Positions 1 to 13,225 are shown, counted from the stretch's first letter. The stretch is 64,000 nt of DNA from Ascidia mentula (GCA_947561715.1 OX387203.1:5022001-5086000); one strand, 5' to 3'. The notes: generated by a model not told the origin, from the letters alone. Numbers and translations: made by a program.

Positions 1-2590
1 TCTGTGATATTGTACATTATTGGCTGTGTATGTCTTTACTTGTTTTACACGCCCACAACTCCACTCAATCAAATATTACAAGTTGCGCCAACACTGTGTT
101 TTCCTCTATTGTAAGTACTATTTTGTGTAATATGTTTGATTAGTTGTTTTTTATGAAATAAGGAGAAGTACATTATGTAATAATAACACATTCGAGTGGG
201 ATATTCCTATTTTTAAGTTCATCTTATTGTGTTTTTGAGCAGAATTTATTTACTGAAAAGAGTACTGCATTGGTGGTTTGTACGAAAAATTGTTAAAAAT
301 GGTGAGTATTTGAACAGAAATTGTCTATTTATTGATGTAAAGGTGCAAACTTTTTTAATTACAACTGTATGTAAACTGTTTGTTTTGTTTATACTTGTTT
401 CAGATTCTCAACTTCAACAACTGCGAGATCAACGAAAAGACATTGTGAGTAATATTGCATCGACTTTAGGTTGCTTTTAAATTGCAAGGTTTTTGCATTG
501 TCTGTTATTACTATGTGCGAAGTTAACCTGAAAATGAGATCAGTTGTAATTGAAATACGAAACAAGCTAATTATTTTACCTTACCCAAAATTTCACATTG
601 CCATGCTCAAAACCCTTCATTTTTTGTTTGTATGCAAGTTGGAAAATGTCATGGAAACTGAAACATACAAGAAAGCGAAGGAGATATTGGAGAAATTTGA
701 TCCAGAAACAAAAAAGAAGCTTGAGGAGGAACGAAACCGGAGGGAAACACCCCAACCTGTAGTTGGCACCCCAGGAACAGGCATGTAAAATTCTACATAC
801 TATATTGACTGAGATGATTATATTCCTCTGAGATGATTATATTGCTCAATACATAACGCAGAGTACATGAAAATTGATGAGGCATTTATGGATTAGGGTC
901 AGATGTGGTTGTTAATGGATTTTTAATTCGATCTTTACACAGAGGCTTTGTTTTATAACTCAATAAAGTCCACATTGGCTGACCACATTGACCATGATTT
1001 TGAAGCATACAAGTCATAATAGCAGTATTGTAGACAGTTTTCAACAATTAACAACTTCAAATATTTCTTTGTGTTAAAATTAAGAAATTGTTTCCCAGCA
1101 ACTTTGGGTTGTGGTATGCCACCCACAAAAACCTGAAATTAACATTTTTGCAAAATTTTAGACATTCGTAGAAGAAATCAAATTACAACTTCTCCACAAA
1201 CTGCTCCAATGGTTTCATCTGGTACCCCTGCGAGGTCGCCCAACCAGAGTATGGGTCCAACACCTGTAATGCAAAGAAGCTTTAATGGAACATTGCGTGG
1301 TTTGTCAAATTAAAAGAATTTGCTTACTTTTGCCTTGTGGTGCCTGATATACATTATGTTGATGCTTGCAGGGCCCCGCCCACCTGTTATGCTGCCACGC
1401 CCCTTGCTTGAACAAAACCGGTCGACGATGGACAGATTTTTTGAATATTTGATGGGTGATGGATTAAACAACAGGTGTACAACCAGTCACATTGAAGAAA
1501 GTTGGACATTGAATACAAAGAAAAATATACTTTTTAATGAGAATTATTTCTTGTAGAAAACTAGATTGTGAAAGTTTCAGAGACTGTTTTTAACGCCAAC
1601 TTACCCTGTCTTTTTTTAGATATGCCCTAATATGTAAGAACTGCTATTCTCACAATGGCATGGCAATGCGTGAGGAATTTGAATTTATAGGTAAGACTCA
1701 GTTTATAACTAGTTGTGTGTTTGTGCACCTTTGTAACTTGAACCACAATAACCACTCTTCAGAAGTAAGCTCATGGACTTGAGCAGTGGCCCAGTGTGAT
1801 TTGGGTCAGATGTTTAAACCTTTTTGTGCAATAAGATAATTTTTTGTCAAGCAGAAAACCTTTTTAGACAATATTTAGTTATTTTGCTGATGGTTTCCAA
1901 ATTGTGATTTTTCTGCCTGTTTATAGATTTTAGATGTGGTTACTGTGGATTCTTCAATCCTGCTAGAAAACAAAGACCTAATGCTCCCATTCTGCCAAGC
2001 AGACAATTAGAAATCAAGCCAGTGGATGCCAAAATAGCAAATCCACTGGAGCGTGACAGTGGCAATGATGACTCCCCGACATCATCAAAGGCATCAGAAA
2101 TTGGTAAGTGTTGTTATGTTTTTTCTTGTTTGAGGTATTTTTTTCATCGGTGTTCATACTTCTTACTATATTTAAATTTTTTTTATGACAAATATAGAAT
2201 ATAAAACCACCCTGCTGAAAAATTTGCTGCAGCTAAGTAAATTATTCAATAACCATTTAGAGCACAGCATATTTATACTTTAGTAAATTTATGGCATTTC
2301 AACTCAAGCGTGAAACAAACTGTGTACAATATATTTTTATCCAAGAAATACAAAAACTCACTTTTTGTAAACAAAACTGACCATTTTCAGAGCACCAGGA
2401 TCCAATAGTTGGTGATGATAGACCAGAAATGCATGGAAAACAACTAGATTTCGGTTCTGACAATGAAATAAATGAGAGCCAACCCAACGAACCAATCAGT
2501 GATCAACCTGAACAAGATTTTAAGAAAGATGAATCACAAACAGAGTCTTTTGAAACGTTACACCCACCAACCAATGAAATAGAGTCGTAG
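1..2590 (+). CDS. lnpk: Lunapark, ER three-way-junction protein (3' part of gene)
   Basis: Nine exons were read: 1-110, 243-301, 404-444, 639-780, 1162-1296, 1372-1474, 1620-1690, 1927-2103 and 2391-2590 (stop TAG). The 5' end with the first membrane helix lies outside the window. Exon 1 gives the second membrane segment, followed by a basic/coiled stretch (ETYKKAKEILEKFDP), a Ser/Pro-rich linker, the conserved block MDRFFEYLMGDGLNNRYALI and the Lunapark zinc finger CKNC...CGYC with YSHNGMAMREEFEFI between the pairs. Lunapark proteins sit in ER tubule junctions and stabilise the network; the finger mediates dimerisation. Phases agree at every junction. The exon 4 to 5 join uses GC-AG: with it the product continues DIRRR, matching vertebrate EIRQR, while the nearby GT donor leads straight to a stop. 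The acidic tail is poorly conserved. A poly(A) signal lies at 3061-3066. Confidence 0.93.
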
Positions 2591-4144
2591 GTAGTTAGTG
2601 GTGCTCATGTTACATGATATTTAATATTTTTTGTTATTGCATTACGTTGTGTTGTCCTTTCTGCCAAAGTGGAACAAAGTACTGTTAAATTATGCTGGTG
2701 GATTCTTTATTTTTTTCATGGCGTTGGTTAGGTGATAGTGGTATATTTTTTGCCCAAAATTTCAAACATTTTCTGTTAACTGCAACTCTTTTCATTGTGA
2801 AACCCGAACACCTTAAAAGGATTTTAAACTTATTGGCTGTTAGGATGCTGTCTTTATGCATATAATGCTGTGTTCTCCATAGTAACATTTGGGATCTGAA
2901 GTAGATATCCATGTAAAACAGTATGAACCTATCTGGCCATACAGCCACTGAGAAAAATTGCATTTGTATTTTTTTAAACTGCCACAAATCACCATGCAGT
3001 TATGATTGTGTTCGAGTGTTCTTTCTTTTGCAAAACTTTTCGTTTGTTCTCTTTCTGCACAATAAAAGTATAACAACATTCATTGAACATGTTTAAATCA
3101 GGATAGAGGAACTACGTAAAACATATTAATTGTGCGCCAATAGAAAAAAATCATAACATTTCTATAAATAATTCTGACACATCTGATCGTTCTTCCGGTA
3201 AAAAAACAAAAAATATACAATAACTATTTAAAGAGCCATGATCCAAACTTCTTCAGAGAATAAAATAAGCACAATGGCGTAACTAAATGCGATGAGTAGT
3301 GTGCAGTATCACTCTTGGTTTCGCCACTGTGTCCGTTCCATTCTCTGAAAAAGCTTGGTGATTATCATGCATACCAGTGGTCGAAAAACCGTTTTCAGTT
3401 TTCATTCGCGTTGACTAAGTTGAATCCAAGATTTTTTTTTTACCTTGGTCCTTTTGGGCAATTTTAGACAACAAGGGTGACAACGATTGAACGATTCTCA
3501 AAATTTAGAATCGTCGTAACGAACAGTTAACTCCAATGGGCAGAAATTCCGGGGGAACGCGGGGATTTTCAAATACTTAGACATATGTGGCGAAAAATTT
3601 GATGCCTGTTTGTTGTAGATTTGTTGAAAATCAGACCTTAGGAAACAAAAAAATCTTCTATAAACAAGGGCAGTTTTGTTTATTTCGTGATTGTTTACGT
3701 GGATCTCCACCACTGGTAATTCTTTGATTGTTTATGAAGATCATTTTTACCTGTAGTTTTAACTTGTGAAGTTGGGTAAGGAAATTACCGCGGCCTTAAT
3801 CAATCAACTCGCGCTACGTTTACCATGGAAAATGTAATGCTACTGTGGTGGACAGACCTGGTTCTCAGGAGATTGTTGTGAACGATGTTTCATGAACAAG
3901 ATCATTTCCCCCCTTGTATGGAGTGTGCCCTACCGTTTTTTTTTAAACCAGCTTGTAAACAATCCTTACACTATTATACTGTCAAAAGCCATGTGGGAAT
4001 TACCATTTAGTGTCCACAGTGGAATAGTTACTAAAAGGAGCCCTATGAATCTCAGACACTTCCTTTGGCAACCTTGTCTGGTGACTAAACCAAATCCAAC
4101 CACACTCCAGCTGATTTTTTTGTATTTAGTTTCCAGCTAAATTG
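2591..4144. other. 3' UTR of Lunapark and intergenic DNA
   Basis: The Lunapark 3' UTR probably ends after AATAAA at 3061-3066. The rest is AT-rich and shows no convincing gene. About 3245-3290 resembles the terminal motif of the Penelope-like fragment near 29680 (cttcttca, then agaataaaa), so it may be an old element end. An open frame at 3892-4140 has no family match and looks like chance. Confidence 0.6.
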
Positions 4145-4150
4145 TTTATT
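4145..4150 (-). terminator. RPL19 poly(A) signal overlapping the stop codon
   Basis: On the minus strand the last codon and stop read GAA TAA A, so AATAAA (4150-4145) contains the stop TAA (4148-4146). No second AATAAA lies nearby downstream. The 3' UTR should therefore be only about 10-30 nt. Confidence 0.7.
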
Positions 4151-6661
4151 CTTTTTTGGTTGCCTCGTCTTCTTTGGCCAATGCCGAAAGCATTTCCTTT
4201 TTCTTGAGAGCGATTCTTTCCTCTCTCCTTCTGCGCACTTCCTTGTTCTTGAGACGACGGGCTGTTGCCTGGTCCCTAATCACAACAAAATTGTATTAAA
4301 ATATTTGTCCATGGATGTTATATTTGGCAGACGTGGCTAGTACCCCATAAGCATCTGCTTGAAGTATATTCTGTAGGTCTAAAACCAGCACGGTTATTGG
4401 CAACAAAATCACATTTTGGGTACCTGGCCAACAACCTACCTGGATATCTCCATGTCAATGTCATTTTACTTTTCATGTTTTAATCACTTGTTCAATGAGA
4501 CTACCATGGTAATAATGATATTGTCACTGCTCAGAGAGACCTATGACCCTTTGTTAAAAGTATGGGAACCTAACGCATTGCAAGAGGTGCTATTCTTTGC
4601 ATACTGCCATGACGAACTAATGACACAAGTATGCAACATACTGTAGTCCCAGTTATAAATTAGTTTACTTTATACTACACTTACGAGAACATCTTCGCTC
4701 TTGATAACTTGGCTTTCTGTTTATGAATGTGTTCCATCAAGTGGCGCTTGTTCTTGAAACCATTTCCTTTGGCTTTCAGGTAAAGCTGGTGGTACCTGAT
4801 TAAACAACCAACCATCAGTTTGCAATGCAAGCAAAATTCGTCTCAGACCAACGCATAATTGGGCAGACCAGAGGGTGGTAACCCATGGCTCCAGAGCCGC
4901 ATGTAGTTCTTTCACCCTCTCATATGGCTCCATAAAAAGGAGATCAGAAAAGAAATTGACAACATGGTAAATAAGCAAACCACAAGATTTTGGTGCCCTT
5001 GGCTGTATGTGTAGGTTTGAAAGTTTACTCACATGACGGTTTGAAAAATCAAAACAAATCCAAACAACGGTTTTGTGTCTCAAAGTTGGCTTTAGTTTAT
5101 GGTGCTATGAGTGTAGTTTGCTCTTAGCAAGATAAAGATTGCCAACCTCTGGACAAGGTATTATGTTCCAAGAGGTTAGTTACTGCAAGTAGGCAACATT
5201 AATTCAGGGCCAAGAAGCATAACCAATATTGTTCCAAAGCAGTAAGCTTTGCCACAGCTATAGTGTAGATCAGGGGGGCACATTGTACAACACAGAGCAT
5301 GAATGTCAAATTTGATGTTCAAGTTGTAAAAATTACATACATGTTTTCTAAACGTTGTTTTAACTTTTTTTTCAAATTGAAATTAACATCTTTGCACCAT
5401 AAAGTTTATGCCGCTTTATAGTACAACCCTACACTCAACTGTGACTTACATGTGCTTGTCAATCTTTTTAGACTCCCTGTATTTGCGCAGCAGTCTTCGG
5501 AGGACTCTCATTCTACGCATCCACACAATCTTCTCAGGCATACGAGCATTAGCTGTACCCTTTCTTTTACCTGCAATGCATAGCTAATCAATTGCAGTCC
5601 AATAACAAAAATATAAAATAACCTCGCATCAAAAAGTAGTTTTATTTTTAGGAGAACATGTTTTGCTGAACAGCATAATCAGTTCTAATATAAAAACAGA
5701 AAATAAAACGCTTACAAAATGAAAGCATGCTTGTGACCGCAGTGCTTTATACCACCCAGTAGGTCACCTGCCATTGCTATTTAATGCCATTAAAGTTGAT
5801 CATAAAACAAACCTCTGCCAGTGTGACGACCCTTTCTGCGAGCAATGGTGTTTTTCCTAACACGAGCACGGGAATGGACAGCAACTGGTTTACGGATAAT
5901 CAAACCATCTTTGACAAGTTTACGAATGTTCTGCCCTAAAAAAAAGAAAAGAAATTAACTTATTTAATATATACATACCCTATTTACGATCAGTAGTTTA
6001 CAAATGACTTCATGAACTACTTGAGGCAACTACGCAAGTAATACCAGGATAGTTAAATCACAGCACAACATAACACTAGATTCTAAAATTTGTGTGGTGG
6101 ATTACTTTGCGACAAACATCAATTTTTTTAGCATAGCCAATGTTGTCTAGAAATACGTATTACTTGCATAGTTGCCTTCAAATTTTTTTAGTATGAATTT
6201 GAATTTTTCGACCTGATGATATTTTCAAGAAGTGTGAATAGATTTTGTCTATTACTAAAGCATGATACATTACTCACTGGAGTTGGCATTTGAGATCATG
6301 GAAGTTTCATTTGGATCAAGCCATATCTTGTTTTTTCCACATTTCATAACAGAAGCAGCCAACCGCTTCTGTAGCCTGAGGGTACTGTAATAAATTCAAA
6401 TATTGTGACTGCAATCCCATATTTTTCAACTATATTTACAATTAACGCTTGCTGCTATAAATAAGTGGTCTAGCACATTTTGGCAAGAAAATGGATCATG
6501 TGATTTGTTTTTCTGAACACGTGTTGTGATGTGCTTATTTGCGGATAGATTTTACACAAAATCCATGTTAAAGAGTATTGCTGCATACAGGATTGAAACA
6601 TTAAGTAAAATATAGCGTTTAAGATGAAATATATATCAAAAAAGATCGTAACAAACCTCAT
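4146..6661 (-). CDS. rpl19: 60S ribosomal protein L19 (eL19)
   Basis: Six coding exons on the minus strand: 6661-6657 (ATG AG), 6384-6278, 5935-5813, 5570-5450, 4795-4685 and 4275-4146. They total 597 nt, or 198 residues, against 196 in human. All junctions are GT-AG and in phase. The protein starts [14 protein letters not shown] and contains the family blocks [66 protein letters not shown] and HLMEHIHK, then the long basic C-terminal helix ([16 protein letters not shown]). eL19 is a basic protein of the large ribosomal subunit whose C-terminal helix bridges to the small subunit. The first exon carries only the start codon and two bases, as is common in ribosomal protein genes. A pyrimidine tract just upstream fits a TOP promoter. 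Confidence 0.97.
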
Positions 6662-6684
6662 GGTTGCACCAGGGACAACAACGC

Positions 6685-6695
6685 GGGGAAAAAGG
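6685..6695 (-). promoter_or_regulatory. TOP-like pyrimidine tract at the RPL19 transcription start
   Basis: Minus strand reads CCTTTTTCCCC, 24-34 nt upstream of the ATG. Ribosomal protein mRNAs usually begin with C in such a tract, which gives growth-dependent translation. The exact start is inferred. Confidence 0.6.
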
Positions 6696-6699
6696 ACCC

Positions 6700-7838
6700 G
6701 GATGTTTCGCGATGCACAAACGGTGGATTATTGCTGGATGAGTGATAGGTTTTTTGTAACCTCACTTTTAAATTAAATTGAACAAAAACGTATTTATATT
6801 CACATACCTTAACTACTCTCGCATTTGAGGATTGATCTTCAAAATATTACACCCAAAATGATCACTATAAATGACTGATCAAAAAGGAATTGAATCGCTT
6901 AACCAGGTAAACATTAACTGTGGGTGTAACTGGCACACTATATAGCCGACACGATATTACCATTACACACGTTGCCACAGAAGTTGCTCGTCGCCATCTC
7001 ATAACGAAAATCCATTTCTTTAACCTACAGGGGTCATGATTTTTCATAAGATTGTAATAGCTGGCGTTCTTGTTATTTAGGTATTGTTGCAATTTGATAT
7101 AGCCTGTTTTATTGCAGATATGTTTGCCAGCGCCAATTTTATATAATTCAATATTGAAAAATTTAAAAAAAGTTGTCATCATTTTACCTAAATGTTTCAA
7201 ACATATTTAATGGTTGCATTGTTGGGTGGGTTTACGTTGGAGTCGCATCATAAGAAACACACGGAATGGAAAGATGAAACGTGAAGTTTCTGTGACGTTT
7301 CAACTGCGCAGTGCGGTATGTAAATAAAGTTACAGTTTGATATGGATCATGCAGTGTTGCCACCTCAGTCGTTCTACTGTTCTACCAGTCTTTCCATATG
7401 TCAGCCAAACTTGTCACCACGGGTGACAAACAACAGACACCGCAAGCATGGCCACCTTACGTCACCTTGCTTATCTGTTTAAACCAAAGTATGTTTTCAA
7501 TAGTGTCATATCGTTGCATGCTTTTATAAAAAAATCATGTTAGTGACTACTTTATCACGCTGATATTTCCTTGAATAGTAATTCAATAAACCATGTCAGT
7601 GATTGCATGCAGCAAAACGCTGTTGTGGCTTCTTCACTCTTTGTGACGTCACAGAATTTGACAGACAACGCCTGTTGATGTCGTCACCTTCCTTCAATAT
7701 TCTATCACCTCGTTCTCGGGTCTTGCGAGCATTTAAAAAGGGCCCCCCCAGTTCAAACATTACTTACTTTCTGAAACTTCGCCAGACTAGCGGTACACAC
7801 GTTTTGTTCTAAGGTAAAAATAAGCAAAAAGCTCAGCA
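6700..7838. other. Intergenic region between RPL19 (-) and tropomyosin (+)
   Basis: Divergent promoter region of about 1.1 kb. A TATA-like stretch (catttaaaaaggg) lies near 7730, about 105 nt before the tropomyosin ATG. A possible 5' UTR intron (aag|gta at 7813, cag at 7835) lies just before the ATG. No gene seen. Confidence 0.5.
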
Positions 7839-10156
7839 ATGGAGTCCATTAAGCACAAGATGGAGGGTTTGATCAAAGACAAGGAAGAGGCAATTGAAAA
7901 AGCCGTTCAACTTGAAAATGAAAAGAAGGAAAAAGAAGATCACGCTCGCGATGTAAGCGTAAAGCCAACAGTAATGACATAGTCTGACGTATTTTCGAAA
8001 TGCCACCTTTAGTAGCCCCAGTGTATCCGTTTCTTTTAGCTTAACAGCAGTGCACAAACACGTTAATAATTTTTTGCAGCTTGAAACCGAAACCAACACA
8101 ATCACCAAAACCATCATCGGTTTGGAAGATGAACTCGATAAAAACATGGAGGAACACAGATTGTCAATTGAGAAACTTGAGGTTGCTGAGAAAGTCGCCA
8201 CAGACGTAAGCAAACAATAACAAACCCTATTATCCATGATGACATAGCGTACTACGAGCATTGCTTGTTTGTTTACTTATAAACCACGCATAAACTAACA
8301 CTTTTAAAGTTTTTTTTCGCACAGGTTATGTTATAAAACTTGATTTAACTCACAAAATAGGACAGTTTAGTGAGCTGCAGACAGGACCACTATTCGACCT
8401 AACAGTCTCATCAGTGCAGCTTATAATGGCCCCTGTTTGCAGCTCACTGTGATAAACATTAATGGCTCTATAGCTTATACAGGACAATTTAAATTTCTTG
8501 CAATTCGTTTTAGTCCGAGTTGGAGGTGAATGCCCAGACTCGTCGCATGCAGTTGCTCGAGGAGGAAATGCAACGTGTCACTGAGCGATTGGACGAGGCT
8601 TGCGCCAAGCTTGAAGTGGCTGAAAAGGCAGCGGAAGAAAGCGAACGCGGCCGCAAAGTGATTGAAAGCAGGTCAACTGATTTGTTATAGTTTTGTAATT
8701 TACCGTGTAATCTTGGGTCACCCCCATGAAATTATCACGTGATAACTGCCTCCGGTATATTGTTTGGAATTGTAACTTTTTTTAGAGGTTTTTAGCATAA
8801 TTTTATTAAAAATCACTACAGGTCTTTCAAAGACGAAGAGACTCTCGAATTGCAGGAGATTCAACTCCGTGATGCCAAGGGCATTGCTGAAGATGCGGAT
8901 CGCAAATACGAGGAGGTACAATGTGAATTCAAAAACATATTAACTGCAACAAAATATGCATGCGTTTATATCATGCTGTATTTAGCTTAATTAAGCCTTA
9001 TACATTTTATTCACAACCTATATGATCCAACAAAATCGACAGTTTATGGACATTATTGATAAAAAAATCTCTTTTGAACGCAGGTTGGTCGTAAACTGCG
9101 CATGGTGGAAAATGACTTGGAACGTGTCCTCGATCGTGCTGAAGAATATGAAGGGTAGGTCCAGTGTAAAAATTGCTTTAAAAATACTTAAACCGATATA
9201 TGCATTTATCGATAGATTGAATTCAATAAATCAAATTTGGTATTTTGCTGTCCGTAACAGAAACAAAAGCATATTTAAAACCGTTAACTCGACTTTTGGC
9301 ACATGTTAGTACCACCATTAGCCGATGAGAACGAATTTGTAAATTTTAAATACAATATGAAGTGTGCAGGCAAGTTATGTGTTTCAGTATCGATACTGCA
9401 GTGCATGTCATATCAGTAATAAGTGTTGATTGTAAAATCTCATTTTTGGTTGCAGTAAGGTGAAGAAGGCTGATGACCAGCTGAAGGCGCTCCAAGACAA
9501 CCTGAAAAGTTTGGAAGCTGTGTCTGTGAAGAATTCCGAACAAGAAGACAATTACGAAAAGGAAATACACGCTCTCACTGAAAATCTTAAGAATGTAAGT
9601 GCTAAAAAACGGAAGTAAATTACGCAACTTTTGAGCAGAAAACCACTGCTATTTGGTGATGTGAATTTGTAACAAAATATTGTTACGTTTTTCACGTTTC
9701 GTTTTAGGCCGAAACCAGAGCTGAATTTGCAGAAAGGACTGTTGACAAATTGGAGAAGACTATTGATTACTTGGAAGGTACGGATCTTCTTTCACTAATT
9801 AAACTTTTACTAAGATTTGCTTCCGACGGGATATTGATATATGTGGCAAAACGTTGCTGCAATGTTGACCTTGCGAAATATTCGACCGTTAAACCTGGTT
9901 TGGAGCTCGTTACGTACGTTTACTGTACAGCATACTAACTGTGAAGCATAATGATTTACCATTAGTGACAATGGCATAATTATTCGGTGGCACACGTTGT
10001 TCCAATGATCACTGTGCAAAATATTTAAGTCAAGGCCAATAACTATCTTGACAATATGTTGTTTCTGTAGATCAACTGTACGCTGAGAAGATGTCGTACA
10101 AAGGAATCAGCGAGAAGTTGGACAAAACTCTTGGAGACATGGTCGACCTAAACTAA
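7839..10156 (+). CDS. tpm: Tropomyosin, 285 residues
   Basis: Eight coding exons: 7839-7952, 8080-8205, 8514-8671, 8822-8915, 9084-9154, 9456-9594, 9708-9777 and 10071-10156. They sum to 858 nt in phase. The protein is a continuous heptad coiled coil from [18 protein letters not shown] to DLN, with family blocks [42 protein letters not shown] and ISEKLDKTL. Exon lengths 114, 126, 71 and 70 match vertebrate tropomyosin exons. The 139-nt exon equals vertebrate exons 6 and 7 (76+63) joined. Exons of 158 and 94 nt replace the usual 134 and 118: same total, intron shifted by 24 nt. Tropomyosin lies along actin filaments and gates myosin binding. No alternative exon pair was recognised. AATAAA is at 10194-10199. 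Confidence 0.96.
8381..8456. repeat. Short foldback in tropomyosin intron 2
   Basis: A stretch beginning gtgagctgcagacagg is followed about 45 nt later by its near-complement cctgtttgcagctcac. The inner part (gtctcatcagtgcagct) resembles repeats at 13887, 15808 and 62710. Looks like a small MITE or a fragment of that repeat. Confidence 0.45.
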
Positions 10157-10199
10157 ACTGCAACGGCCCAAATTGTACCGTGAATGCTTTCGAAATAAA

Positions 10200-12040
10200 A
10201 TTTGCTCCAATGCTGGTTGCTTCATCCGCATATGACACTCTGTATTAAGTGGGAAATAAATGACAACAAAAACGAGGCTAGCATATTTCAAACATAATAG
10301 TTAGGAACAATAAGCCTTTTCCTGTAGTTCGAAAAGTCCAGCGAGGCTCGAAATGAAGAAGCAAGTTAATAATAGTAACTTACATCTTAAAACCCTATGT
10401 CGACATTTGTGACACATTGGTAACGTTTAGAATACATGCAACAAACACACCCTTAATTAACGTTTTTTGAGCGCTGGTCAAGAATATCTCATTCGTTACG
10501 CTTCAAAGAACGACAATTTTGCAATTGGAAACACTGTTATGGTAAACTCCGATAGTGGGAACGGCGGTAGTTTTCAAAAACTGTGTTTTGGTAAATGGCG
10601 GTTTGTTGTAGGTTTGCGGTTGTATTTTGAAGGCTTTACTTTTAAGTTAGTGATTTGAAAAAAAAATCATATCAAGGGCGTAGATGTTATTAAAGTAAAT
10701 ACCAACGATTTTTGGTCAGATATGTTTTTTTTTATGATTTTATGGAAATTTTTGTAAACGTAACAAATTTAATGACACTGTTCATTAGGTGATATTTTGT
10801 AATGGATATGAAAATTAAAAGTTATTAGGTTTGCTCTTAAATTGTGAAGATTTTGTATTATATACAATAAATGTAAGGTAAATTGATGGTAGCAAATGAT
10901 GTGGGAGGTCTATGAGGGATAATAATGGTAAAAATGATGATGACTTGTCGGAAAATATTCTAATTTTGATGATGAGCAGAGCTTAGTTTAGCAGTTTCTA
11001 TGTTCATATTGATGGATTTGGTAAGTTAGATCAAATATACAAAGTGTTTTACTAGTTTAAGTGCTACTCTAGTGATTATGCCATAGTTGATTCAGTATTT
11101 GAGGCCATAACTAAAACCTCGATATTTGCCAAGGGATGCAAAAAGTCCGGCCAGCTTCATTACAGCTGTATCAGCGTTTTCTGTTGTAAGATTGAACAAG
11201 GAAACAAAATGGAAAACAGGACATCCTAAATTACAGCCATTCATGGGAGGAGTCCATTGATTGGACTTTCACATTGGGCTGAGCAGAATACAACTTGGTC
11301 GAAAATATTGGCATTTTTGTTTATGATTACAATTTATTTCCCACTTTTCTATATGATTGCAATCACCAGATAGTTGTTTTGCTAAAGGATGCTGTGGCAA
11401 TTGGATTATAAACAATTAACTTTCCTTGGGTTCTATTATTTTATCGTGGCAAAAGCAAGTTTCATATATGCATTCTGAAATGTAATGCATGACTGCACAT
11501 GACAAAGAAAAAAAATTAAGACAAATAAACAAATATAATAATTATAACAAGTTTCCCAAATGTTGTATCATTTTTTGCTTGATTTTCAAGGTCATTTTAT
11601 TATTTTAGAACTGCAGGAATTAATTTTTTTTCATTGAAATTTTTCCCCTAATGGACCGGTGTGACAACTTTGTCACGTTTCAAAAAACCCCTAACCCCCC
11701 ACCCCAAATTATTAATTTTTCTTATGCAGGTATATTAGTCTATCATTACCACACAAAATTATTTTTTCTCTCTAAATTTAATAATTCTGTCCATGGAGGG
11801 TTAAAGGTATTTCCTGTCTATCGCCTCTGCAAGCCGACACGCTTGAAGAGTTATTTGCGTCTAAAACGATAAAAGAAGTTATTCCAAACTGACGTTTTAT
11901 TTTGAAAGATGAGCAATGGTACAATCTACATATCCTTTAAAATCACATTGGGATCGGTCACGAATATAAACAGTTCAATTTTCATATTAATATACACTGT
12001 GTTCGCTACACGCAGGAGCAGCAGAAAAACGTTTTCTACT
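10200..12040. other. AT-rich intergenic DNA
   Basis: Very AT-rich with homopolymer runs. The open frames here have no codon pattern, splice context or family resemblance. Nothing recognised. Confidence 0.5.
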
Positions 12041-12051
12041 TGGTTTAAACA

Positions 12052-12323
12052 CAGTGGTTCCTAACCTTTCTTGGCTTACGACACCCCAGTGTAATTTATA
12101 AAGATAGTGTGGCACCTTGTTGAGGCAAACCAATGACCAACCGCCATGAATGCAACAATTAGTCCTCTGATTCTTGGTAGGTTTGATTCTATCATTATAA
12201 ACAATTATGCGCTGGATATAGCACAACCGGTAAACCACATGGTGAAAATTATGAGAGTGAATGCAAAGAAAAGGTCGCGGCACCCCAGAAGATTACAGTT
12301 GGCACCCCAGTTGGGAATCACTG
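12052..12323. mobile_element. hAT-like MITE
   Basis: About 272 bp bounded by imperfect inverted ends: CAGTGGTTCCTAACC on the left; the right end, reverse-complemented, is CAGTGATTCCCAACTG. These match the CAGTGGTTC-type termini of Charlie-like hAT elements. Flanks gtttaaaca and gtttaacac look like a decayed 8-bp target duplication. The interior has no transposase frame; a further internal pair (gacaccccagtg / ggcaccccag) is visible. Non-autonomous. Confidence 0.65.
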
Positions 12324-13225
12324 GTTTAACACAATCATTTAGTAAAACTTGAAACACTTTTCACCACATATACAGATATGTAAATGATGCAATTAGAAAC
12401 TTCTGACCTTGAAGTCAACTCGATTTACTGGAAGGAATAGTTTGTTTCTATTCATACTTTAATCGTTTTCTATAGTCTGGACGTTGCCATATCAAAACTA
12501 CGTAATTGGTTATTACAGCCACCAATACAATACCAAGGCTATGACGCATAAGATTTTGAATCTAGGTTACAACGAGTACAAGTAACATATGACAAGGTCG
12601 TATAGGTTATCACATGGAGAGTTTGTGTAGGAGCTACGTCCACACATATAATACGGTTGTATCTTCGCATACGTCCACCGCTTGAGAAACGAGTGGTTGT
12701 GTTAATAATTTCTGCCGCGGTGTTGGCAAACCGGTACAACCCTATACAACTTCTCTATTTGTATGAATGGACAGGTCTAAAATAGTGGTCACAAACAAAT
12801 CTATTCTTAATCATAAAAACAATCACGCGGTATAGTTGCAATATTAATAGCAATGATCAAAAATAGGCTTCAAAAGGTTTTAATATATTTCAACCTAGCA
12901 ATCCAACCCACGCACTGGCTTCAATCTCCTTTCTCCATACCTAGATCATTTTCAAAGGGTGTTTTTCACTAAATTTCTTGGGATGTTTTCAAGGTAACTT
13001 GAGTTACGTAATTGGTGCAATTGAAATGACGTGGAGCCATCTCGGTGTATGGCGTTTTGCACCAAGTGGTTTCCGTTCAGTCAAAACAACTTTCAATGAG
13101 ACATTACGACTAGCAAATGTGTTAAAACAACCACCTATAGCACATATCAATTGCTGCGTGACGCATGCAGCACGTCACGAGGTTCCTATACGAAATCTGT
13201 GTGGAAATTTCTCGAATCTCTCACC
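12324..13225. other. Intergenic DNA and A1 upstream region
   Basis: No gene recognised. A TATA-like element (ggtatatataac) sits near 13229-13238, about 75 nt before the A1 start codon. Confidence 0.4.

Noticed and set aside
3245-3290. Possible Penelope-like element end in the Lunapark 3' flank
   Set aside because: Only about 40 nt resemble the motif near 29680; too short to call an element.
3892-4140. Open frame of 82 residues ending at the RPL19 3' end
   Set aside because: No family resemblance or splice context, and it overlaps the RPL19 transcript end.
4796-5449. Possible snoRNA in an RPL19 intron
   Set aside because: Ribosomal protein introns often host snoRNAs, but no convincing C/D or H/ACA box pair was seen.
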